DNA of 27,047 nucleotides. Origin: a virus. Position 1 is the first letter of the stretch. Every line of letters starts with the position of its first letter. The stretch lies in IMG/VR virus record IMGVR_UViG_3300008116_000599, positions 1-27,047 of that record; one strand, written 5' to 3'. Below, piece after piece: positions 11,537 to 17,538 of the stretch. The notes under the pieces were generated by a model. The model did not search any database. It saw nothing but the letters and a program-made list of their open reading frames with translations, and was not told the DNA's origin. The translations under genes and the position numbers were made by a program.

Positions 11537-11745
11537 TAGTTCGCCAGTTGGGCGATGACTTCCTCCATCTTGAGACCCTCCTCGAACTGGCGGGCAATCT
11601 CTCGAATCTGAGAGCGCGAGAGTTCAATCTTCAGACCGTTATCGAATCGAATCCACGCATAACTAGAAGTGAGCCCGACGAACTCAACGCCTGTCTCTTC
11701 AGTGATTGAAACGCTAACGGTGGCGGGTGTTGGTGTCTTCTTCAT
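11536..11745 (-). CDS. 69-residue hypothetical protein, first gene of the minus operon
   Basis: Starts at ATG 11745 behind GACAGGAGAAACACCAA. Thr/Pro/Val-rich N-terminal beta strands (TPATVSVSITEETG, then WIRFDNGLKIELSRSQ) are followed by an amphipathic helix ending in E-E-V-I-A-Q-L-A-N. It looks like a small sandwich-plus-helix domain. Function unknown. As the promoter-proximal gene it is likely among the earliest expressed of this operon. Confidence 0.78.
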   Translation of the reverse strand: MKKTPTPATVSVSITEETGVEFVGLTSSYAWIRFDNGLKIELSRSQIREIARQFEEGLKMEEVIAQLAN

Positions 11746-11763
11746 TTGGTGTTTCTCCTGTCT

Positions 11764-11797
11764 ATCTGTGGCGCGTATTTCGCGCTCACTGTCAGAT
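11764..11797 (-). promoter_or_regulatory. Leader hairpin before the minus operon
   Basis: Minus-strand stem: AUCU/AGAU, GUG/CAC and GCGCG/CGCGC (11785-11781 with 11775-11771) around an AAAUA loop, with small bulges on one side. It lies a few bases upstream of the first gene's Shine-Dalgarno. It contains GAAA but no CUGANGA, so it is not a fourth hammerhead. Could be a 5'-end stabiliser or an operator. Confidence 0.4.
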
Positions 11798-11879
11798 GGT
11801 CTCACGCCTTAGGGCAGAAGTGCAACATTTACCCCCTCATTTCTGTCATTATTTTTGAGCAACTTCTACCCCTGAATCT

Positions 11880-11894
11880 TGAGAATCATTCTCA
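11880..11894. promoter_or_regulatory. Fur/Zur-like 7-1-7 palindromic operator
   Basis: TGAGAATCATTCTCA is a perfect 15-bp palindrome with one central base. It matches the 7-1-7 arrangement of Fur-family boxes (TGATAATNATTATCA for Fur; actinobacterial Zur boxes are close to TGAAAATCATTTTCA). It lies 135 bp upstream of the minus operon's first ATG. Binding by the host Zur or Fur, or by a phage repressor using the same dyad, is inference. Confidence 0.5.
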
Positions 11895-12218
11895 TTTCTA
11901 GGGGCTCCTCATCTACTACGGGGGGAGGGGAAGAGGACGGGGGGAGAGTCACCCGCCCCGCATTCCCCGCACTTCCTGCCCTTGCTCAGTGCTTTTGCGT
12001 TTATTGCCTAGGAATCTGCATTTATTTATATGTCGACATTTATATAAGTCCTAAGACAGAAGAGGGAAGAGAGGGCAGAGAGTCGAGGGGGGGTGACGGG
12101 CTCAGGTGGCAGAGATTGACCCCGCGCTTGATAAACTCGCGGGTGTATATATACATATACTCACCCTAAATTTTTCTGTTATATCGGGGGGTATATAGGT
12201 ATAAATCGGACATATTAT

Positions 12219-12231
12219 CGCCCAATGGGCG
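12219..12231. repeat. Inverted repeat CGCCCA-A-TGGGCG
   Basis: A 6-1-6 perfect palindrome. With flanking ATATT (12212-12216) and AATAT (12232-12236) it extends to 11 bp per arm with a 2-nt bulge. Possible operator upstream of the head genes. Confidence 0.5.
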
Positions 12232-12251
12232 AATATTAGAAATATCTTGAG

Positions 12252-12269
12252 GAAAACTGTTCGGTTTTC
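12252..12269. repeat. Inverted repeat GAAAAC-6-GTTTTC
   Basis: Perfect 6-bp arms around TGTTCG. No T-run follows directly, so an operator or RNA hairpin fits better than a terminator. Confidence 0.4.
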
Positions 12270-12293
12270 TGATTTGAACAGGTTATCTTATAT

Positions 12294-12317
12294 GTATAGA
12301 TATTTATATATCTATAC
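12294..12317. repeat. Inverted repeat with 10-bp arms
   Basis: GTATAGATAT (12294-12303) and ATATCTATAC (12308-12317) are perfect reverse complements around TTAT. It lies about 65 bp upstream of the terminase start in very AT-rich DNA; possible operator or DNA-unwinding site. Confidence 0.5.
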
Positions 12318-12330
12318 GGAGCGTCGCTCC
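12318..12330. repeat. Inverted repeat GGAGCG-T-CGCTCC
   Basis: A 6-1-6 perfect palindrome immediately adjoining the previous dyad. CGTCGC here also pairs with GCGACG at 12347-12352, so alternative hairpins are possible. Confidence 0.45.
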
Positions 12331-12372
12331 GCCTCTTGCGGGCTACGCGACGTTATAGATTATATATATATT

Positions 12373-12378
12373 TATAAT
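12373..12378 (+). promoter_or_regulatory. Candidate -10 box for the head operon
   Basis: TATAAT lies only 4 bp before ATG 12383 and 13 bp before ATG 12392. No Shine-Dalgarno precedes either start. A transcript starting 6-13 bp after this box would be leaderless or nearly so, a mode common in actinobacteria. No clear -35 box is visible at 17 bp upstream. Confidence 0.4.
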
Positions 12379-12382
12379 ATAT

Positions 12383-14257
12383 ATGGTACTAATGGGGAGA
12401 AGACCAGGCAAGGTGGACATCACCAAAGCTGAGGCTATGGAGCGGGTGCTCCACCAGCTGAGCCAAGGTTCGACCATCAAGGCAGCGATGGAGTCGGTCA
12501 ACCGCAATGAGGTGACCTTCCGCCAATGGACGATGGCTAACCCTGACTTCAAAGAGCGAGCCGACAAAGCACGCCTGGAGGGCAAAGGGGTCAAGGCAGA
12601 ACTTGCCAACCTCAAGGACATTGCCTTTGAGCAGTTTTCCGAGGAGTTCCTCGATACCAAGCTCTTCCCTCACCAGCAGAACTGGATTGACCTGATTGAG
12701 GGCAAGGAGCCCCGCTGGCTTCACCCCTCGATGGTCTACGAGCCAGGAGCTGCCAACCGAGTTCTTATCAACGTTCCCCCTGAGCACGCCAAGTCGACGG
12801 TACTGACCATCAACTACGTGACCTACCAGATTGCGACCAAACCGAATGTGAGAATCATTCTGGTTTCTAAGACGCAGGGTATGGCTCGTAAGTTCCTTTC
12901 AGCCATCAAGACCAGGCTGAGCCACCCAAGCTGGATAAAGCTCCAGACTGCCTTTGGTCCGAATGGTGGCTATAAGGCGGATTCGCCGACGTGGTCGGCA
13001 GATATGATTTACCTGGGTACAGGACGTGACTCAGGCGAAAAGGACCCAACGGTTCAAGCCTTGGGGTTCGGGTCACAGATTTATGGTGCTCGTGCTGACC
13101 TGATTATCCTTGACGATGTCGTGATGAACTCGAATGCCCACGAGTGGGAGAAGCAAATTGAATGGCTTCAAAAGGAAGTTATCACGCGTTTGGGACGACA
13201 CGGAAAACTACTCATCGTAGGAACCCGTGTCGCTCCCGTAGATTTGTATAAGCAGATACGAGAAGGTGGCAACTGGACAGGTGGTAAAAGCCCGTTCACC
13301 TATATGGCGATGCCAGCCGTTCTGGAGTATGACGAGAAGCCCGCAAACTGGAAGACGCTGTGGGCGAAGACAGACCGCCCTGAGGGCGAGAATGATGAAC
13401 CAGATGCCGAGGGACTTTACCCCAAGTGGGACGGACCAGCTCTCTTCACTCGACGAAGCGAAGTGGCTCCTTCTGTCTGGGCAATGGTTTACCAGCAAGA
13501 GGACGTCATCGAAGACTCCATCTTCGCGCCAGCAGCAGTTGCCGGATGCGTCAACGGGATGCGAAAGCGTGGACCCCTCAAGCCTGGTGCTCCAGGTCAT
13601 CCGCAATCCGTCGAGGGCTATACCGTTATAGGGCTTGACCCAGCAATGACGGGTAACACCGCAGCCGTAGCGACAACATACAACAAGGCTGACGGGATGA
13701 TTTACATACTCGATGCCGTCAATATGACGGACCCGACGCCGATGAAGATTAGGGCGTTGATTGAGGATTGGGTACAGCGGTATAGACCGCAGGAGCTACG
13801 CATTGAAATCAACGCACACCAGAAAGCATACGCACTCGACGATGACCTCCGCAACTGGCTCTCGATGTATGGATGCCAGCTCAATTCGCACTTTACTGGC
13901 AAGAACAAGTGGGACACTTCTTTTGGTGTTGCTTCTATGGCGAGCCTTTTCGGTTCCCTTCGAGATGGAAGATTTCAAGATAACAACCTGATAGAGCTAC
14001 CCAGCAACGAGGGCTCTGAGGGTCTCAAGGCTTTGGTGCAACAGCTGATTACGTGGAAGCCAGATACTAGAAACGCAACAGACTGCGTAATGGCGTTGTG
14101 GTTTGCCATCATCCGTATCCGCGAGATGATGCAACAAGGCAGTCAGAATCAACGGTGGGTCCAGAATCGCTGGGCTACCAGGTCGCAAACACAGCGCAGA
14201 ATGTCTATCAATCTTGATGAAGCCTTTGCTGAGCAATGGCAAGATACATACAGATAG
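12383..14257 (+). CDS. terL: Terminase large subunit with N-terminal HTH
   Basis: A 624-residue packaging motor. Residues ~15-65 are a helix-turn-helix resembling terminase small subunits (STIKAAMESVNRNEVTFRQW). The ATPase follows, with Walker A PPEHAKST (132-139; H-A-K in place of the usual G-K) and Walker B LIILDD (240-245). The RNase H-fold nuclease has D419 (IGLDPAMTG), E475 (RIEINAHQK) and a later aspartate in ATDCVMALW. It pumps DNA into the prohead and cuts concatemers. No separate small terminase is seen in the window, so the HTH may supply that function. ATG 12392 is an alternative start; both lack a Shine-Dalgarno. Confidence 0.93.
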   Translation: MVLMGRRPGKVDITKAEAMERVLHQLSQGSTIKAAMESVNRNEVTFRQWTMANPDFKERADKARLEGKGVKAELANLKDIAFEQFSEEFLDTKLFPHQQNWIDLIEGKEPRWLHPSMVYEPGAANRVLINVPPEHAKSTVLTINYVTYQIATKPNVRIILVSKTQGMARKFLSAIKTRLSHPSWIKLQTAFGPNGGYKADSPTWSADMIYLGTGRDSGEKDPTVQALGFGSQIYGARADLIILDDVVMNSNAHEWEKQIEWLQKEVITRLGRHGKLLIVGTRVAPVDLYKQIREGGNWTGGKSPFTYMAMPAVLEYDEKPANWKTLWAKTDRPEGENDEPDAEGLYPKWDGPALFTRRSEVAPSVWAMVYQQEDVIEDSIFAPAAVAGCVNGMRKRGPLKPGAPGHPQSVEGYTVIGLDPAMTGNTAAVATTYNKADGMIYILDAVNMTDPTPMKIRALIEDWVQRYRPQELRIEINAHQKAYALDDDLRNWLSMYGCQLNSHFTGKNKWDTSFGVASMASLFGSLRDGRFQDNNLIELPSNEGSEGLKALVQQLITWKPDTRNATDCVMALWFAIIRIREMMQQGSQNQRWVQNRWATRSQTQRRMSINLDEAFAEQWQDTYR

Positions 14258-14263
14258 GAAACT

Positions 14264-16048
14264 ATGGCACTATCAATCGAACAGGTAGCAGCGCGAGTTG
14301 AATCGCTTCGCTACCGAGCAGCAGACAGGGACGCACGCAACCTCGACGTCCTTGCTGTACGTAAGGGTCAGATTGCTAGCGTCTATCCTGACTTCTTTCC
14401 AGATGGCGTAGATGCAAATGTCGTTGCTAACTTTGTGGATGTCGTGGCTCGAGACCTCTCGGAGGTTATGGCGCCACTACCGGCGGTCAACTGCAACGCA
14501 GCGAACTCGGTTTCTGACCGTGCTCGTAAGTTTGCTGATACGAGGACTCGTATTGCCTCTAACTACTTTGCTCATTCTGACCTCTCTGTGCAGATGTACC
14601 AAGGAGCAGACTGGTACATCACCTATGGATTCCTCCCGTTCGTAATCGAACTGGATGATGAAGCAAAACTACCTCGCATCCGCATAGAAAACCCAATAGG
14701 TGCTTACCCGGATTTTGACCGCTATGGACGATGCGTAGCTTTTGCCAAACGCTATACGATGACGCTGGGCGAACTCGTCTCACTATTTCCTGAGTATGAG
14801 TATGAACTGCTTGGAAAGCTTCGCTACGAGCAGGACCTTACCCAACAGGTTGAGTTAGTTCGCTACTACGACAAAGACCAGTCGATTGTCTACTTGCCAG
14901 ATAAGGATAACTTGGTTCTTTCCAGGGCTAAGAATCCACTAGGCAAGATGATGATTGTGGTTGCACGCAAGCCATCTGTCGATGGTGAGATGCGTGGTCA
15001 ATTCGACGACATCATTGGCATCCAGCTCCTGCGTAACCGCTTCGCGCTTCTTGCGATGGAAGCAGCCGAGAAGAGCGTCCAAGCTCCTATCGTCTTGCCG
15101 TCCGACGTACAAGAGCTTATGCTTGGTGGAGATGCGGTCATCCGCACCAACTCCCCAGCCGGTGTACGACGTGTTGAGCTGACCCTTCCTCAGGGCGCAT
15201 TCACTGAGCAGACTTTGCTCAACCAAGAAATGCGTGTGGGTGCACGTTACCCAGAGGGTCGTACCGGAAACATCGACGCATCTATCGTCACCGGACAAGG
15301 TGTACAGGCACTTATGGGTGCATTCGATACACAGGTCAAGAGCGCCCAGGCTATCTTCGCTAGCGCATTGCGTGATGTTATTTCCGTCTGCTTTGAAGTA
15401 GATGAGATGATTTTCCCAGAGCCAAAGACCATTCGTGGTGTTGACTCCGGTAGCCCATACGAAATCACCTACAATCCACGTAAGGACATCAAGGGCGATT
15501 ACTCTGCCGATGTTCGTTACGGAATGCTCGCTGGTCTGAACCCAGCACAAGGTCTTATCTTTATGCTTCAGGCTCTCGGTGGAGGACTTATTTCCAAGGA
15601 CCTCGCTATGCGCGAGCTTCCATTCACCGTCAATGTGACCCAAGAGCTCGAGAAGATTGAAGTCGAGAGTATGCGTCAAGCTTTGCTTGCTTCGCTGACT
15701 GCCTACACACAGGCAATCCCAGCGTTGGCTACGCAAGGTGGCGACGTTTCTGACGTTGTACGTAAGATTGCTGCAGTTATCCAAGCCCGTCAAAAGGGCA
15801 AGGCTATTGAAGATGCTATTGAAGAAATCTTCGCTCCTGCAGAACAGGTTCCCTCTGCTGGGGCTGCCAACGAAATGGTTGAGCAACCGTCCCCTGCTCC
15901 CTTAGGTGCTCCAGTGGAGGGCGCTCTTCCGGCTCCAGGACCAGAAATGGCTCCGGCAGCTGGCGCTCCAGACATCCTCAGCCTTCTATCCAGTATCTCA
16001 GGTACGGGTGAAGCCAACGCAAGTGTGAGAACTATTCGACGCCGATAA
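14264..16048 (+). CDS. Portal protein
   Basis: A 594-residue protein directly after the terminase, with ATAGGA before its ATG. Size, position and content fit a head-tail portal: N-terminal helical start, a core around ADWYITYGFLPFVIE (residues ~115-130), a long helix-rich part with QLLRNRFALLAMEAAEKS (~250-270), and an unstructured Pro/Ala/Gly-rich C-terminus (~530-580). The portal forms the dodecameric ring through which DNA enters and leaves. No strict motif exists for portals, so the call rests on length, domain pattern and gene order. Confidence 0.85.
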   Translation: MALSIEQVAARVESLRYRAADRDARNLDVLAVRKGQIASVYPDFFPDGVDANVVANFVDVVARDLSEVMAPLPAVNCNAANSVSDRARKFADTRTRIASNYFAHSDLSVQMYQGADWYITYGFLPFVIELDDEAKLPRIRIENPIGAYPDFDRYGRCVAFAKRYTMTLGELVSLFPEYEYELLGKLRYEQDLTQQVELVRYYDKDQSIVYLPDKDNLVLSRAKNPLGKMMIVVARKPSVDGEMRGQFDDIIGIQLLRNRFALLAMEAAEKSVQAPIVLPSDVQELMLGGDAVIRTNSPAGVRRVELTLPQGAFTEQTLLNQEMRVGARYPEGRTGNIDASIVTGQGVQALMGAFDTQVKSAQAIFASALRDVISVCFEVDEMIFPEPKTIRGVDSGSPYEITYNPRKDIKGDYSADVRYGMLAGLNPAQGLIFMLQALGGGLISKDLAMRELPFTVNVTQELEKIEVESMRQALLASLTAYTQAIPALATQGGDVSDVVRKIAAVIQARQKGKAIEDAIEEIFAPAEQVPSAGAANEMVEQPSPAPLGAPVEGALPAPGPEMAPAAGAPDILSLLSSISGTGEANASVRTIRRR

Positions 16049-16062
16049 CTTAGGAGGGGACA

Positions 16063-16599
16063 ATGACTACGATTATCGGCATTGAGTATCCAGACCGCAG
16101 CCTTATCGTCGCAGACAGCAGGGTTGTTGATGACGCGGGGCGTGTCTATGCCCATCAAGTGATGAAGAAGATTGCCCGCAGAGGAGCAATTCTCATCGCT
16201 GGTGCAGGAGAAGTAGCACCGTGCGACATCGCACAGAACATCTGGACTCCGCCGAATGTTACGGCGAGCGCCAAGAAGGACCCGTATCACTTTATGATTA
16301 CCAAAGTGATGCCATCCCTTCGCAAATGCCTAGTCGAAAATGGATACAACTTCGACGAGGAGAAGAAAGACGGAATGCGATTCCAGTTCCTGATGGCGTG
16401 TGGTGGTGAACTCTTCGACATCGACGAGGATTTGTCGGTGATGAAGAATGAAGACAACATCTATGCCATTGGTTCCGGTGGAGCTTTTGCTCTAGGTGCT
16501 CTTTATGCTGGCGCAGAACCGCTCAAGGCTATGGAGATTGCTTCCAAGGTGAGCGCATACTCTGCACCTCCATTTTATGAGGAGGTTCAGTACAAGTGA
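16063..16599 (+). CDS. Proteasome beta / HslV-like Ntn hydrolase
   Basis: A 178-residue protein starting MTTIIGIEYPDRSLIVADSR. Counting from the threonine after Met, it has T1, D17 (VADSR) and a lysine pair near 34-35 (K33 equivalent), the catalytic set of proteasome-type N-terminal nucleophile hydrolases. The Y-A-I-G-S-G-G-A-F-A-L-G-A-L segment near residues 126-139 is equally typical. A strong Shine-Dalgarno (AGGAGGGG) precedes it. It sits between portal and scaffold, where phages usually keep the capsid maturation protease, so a head protease role is plausible. Self-compartmentalised degradation of host proteins is the alternative. Confidence 0.82.
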   Translation: MTTIIGIEYPDRSLIVADSRVVDDAGRVYAHQVMKKIARRGAILIAGAGEVAPCDIAQNIWTPPNVTASAKKDPYHFMITKVMPSLRKCLVENGYNFDEEKKDGMRFQFLMACGGELFDIDEDLSVMKNEDNIYAIGSGGAFALGALYAGAEPLKAMEIASKVSAYSAPPFYEEVQYK

Positions 16600-16823
16600 G
16601 CAAGTTTACTGAGGCAATGAACAAGGCTTTACAGGTTCTTGCTGAGGAGTTAGAAGACTCAGAGAACCAGATTTGTACAGGATGGGTCCTTGTCAGCGAA
16701 TGGTCTGACTTTGAGGGAACCAGATACCTGATGACTGATGTAAGCGAGAATATGAATCCCTGGCTTGCCAAGGGAATGCTCATATCCGCTGAAGAATATT
16801 CTTATGTACCAGAGGAGAAGTAA
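16596..16823 (+). CDS. Small hypothetical protein in the head operon
   Basis: A 75-residue acidic protein with a GTG start that overlaps the protease stop (GTGA); GAGGAGG lies about 10 nt upstream. An N-terminal helix (KALQVLAEELE) is followed by beta strands around GWVLVSEWSDFEGTRYLMTDVSE. The pattern is seen in other actinobacteriophage hypothetical proteins. Function unknown. Confidence 0.72.
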   Translation: MSKFTEAMNKALQVLAEELEDSENQICTGWVLVSEWSDFEGTRYLMTDVSENMNPWLAKGMLISAEEYSYVPEEK

Positions 16824-17332
16824 TGGCTCGAGGTGGCGCTAATGGGGGACCGCAGTACAACCCGGCAAACGTTTCTGCCACTGGTGGAGCAGGACAATCA
16901 GGCAAGTTCGTCGCAGAAAAGGTAGCTAAGGCTACTCAACTGCGACCAAGTGGATTCCCGCAAGGAGAGAACAAGGCTTTGGCAGAACAAATGAGCGCAG
17001 GTGGCAACGTCGCAAGCACAGCAAGTGCAGCCAACCCAACACCAGAGACGCCAGCAGCCCCTGCTATGGGCGGTCTTGCTGAGTTGATGTCCCAGGTTCA
17101 GCCACTTGATGCTGAGCCAACAGAGTATTTACCGATTTCAGACGGTGTTGACTTCGGTGCAGGACGTGGAAGCGAGGCTTTGCCCCCACGATTCCAGCAG
17201 GATAACCGTACTATTGAGAACGTAGACCTGGTCAAGCGCTATATGCCAGACCTGCTCAACGCAGCACGTATGCCAGGAGCTCCTGATTCTTACAAGCGAA
17301 TGATAAACGCCCTCCTTAGAGAGGTGATGTAA
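16823..17332 (+). CDS. Putative small virion protein, Ala/Gly/Pro-rich
   Basis: A 169-residue protein with TAATG overlaps at both ends. Residues 1-90 are Gly/Ala/Asn/Pro-rich and likely disordered. The C-terminal part (DNRTIENVDLVKRYMPDLLNAARMPGAPDSYKRMINALL) is an ordered helical domain. Similar small proteins occur between portal and capsid genes as head or scaffold accessories. No precise function. Confidence 0.68.
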   Translation: MARGGANGGPQYNPANVSATGGAGQSGKFVAEKVAKATQLRPSGFPQGENKALAEQMSAGGNVASTASAANPTPETPAAPAMGGLAELMSQVQPLDAEPTEYLPISDGVDFGAGRGSEALPPRFQQDNRTIENVDLVKRYMPDLLNAARMPGAPDSYKRMINALLREVM

Positions 17333-17538
17333 TGCGATGGCAGGAGAATACGTTCTTCGACCATCTCGATAAGTTCGGTAACTCACTGGGTTACGACAAC
17401 TTCGGTGTCGCATTTATGCTGTCGATGGTTCCTTGGGAATCTCCAACAGATAGAGATAACTTCATCCGAGAAATCACCGGGCAAGATGTCAAGGGCGGAG
17501 AGCCCACACGATTCAACCAAGATTATGTGGAGTTCTAA
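17332..17538 (+). CDS. Small hypothetical protein
   Basis: A 68-residue protein, TAATG-coupled to the preceding gene. Aromatic-rich N-terminus (RWQENTFFDHLDKFGNSLGYDNFGVAFML), then W-E-S-P-T-D-R-D-N-F. Function unknown; gene order suggests a virion component. Confidence 0.68.
   Translation: MRWQENTFFDHLDKFGNSLGYDNFGVAFMLSMVPWESPTDRDNFIREITGQDVKGGEPTRFNQDYVEF

Larger units (their letters stand above)
11746..12382. other. Non-coding divergent control region
   Basis: This ~640-bp stretch separates the minus operon from the head genes. It holds no credible gene. Seen in it: a leader hairpin (11764-11797), a 15-bp palindrome (11880-11894), G-rich/purine-rich tracts on the plus strand (11920-11944 and 12060-12090), an AT-rich 230-bp part with several inverted repeats (12139-12352), and a TATAAT just before the terminase start. 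Divergent promoters must lie here. A replication origin is possible, given the AT-rich and palindromic half, but no clear iterons are seen. Confidence 0.7.

Noticed and set aside
11764-11797. Possible fourth hammerhead before the first minus gene
   Set aside because: GAAA is present but sits in a hairpin loop; there is no CUGANGA, and stems I and III cannot be formed.
11879-12169. 96-codon plus-strand open frame in the control region
   Set aside because: It reads through G-runs and AT repeats, giving low-complexity Gly/Tyr/Ile segments; no ribosome-binding site.
14939-15886. 315-codon minus-strand open frame opposite the portal gene
   Set aside because: It has no ribosome-binding site, an unnatural composition (rich in Cys, His, Trp and Asn) and lies wholly antisense to a clear structural gene.
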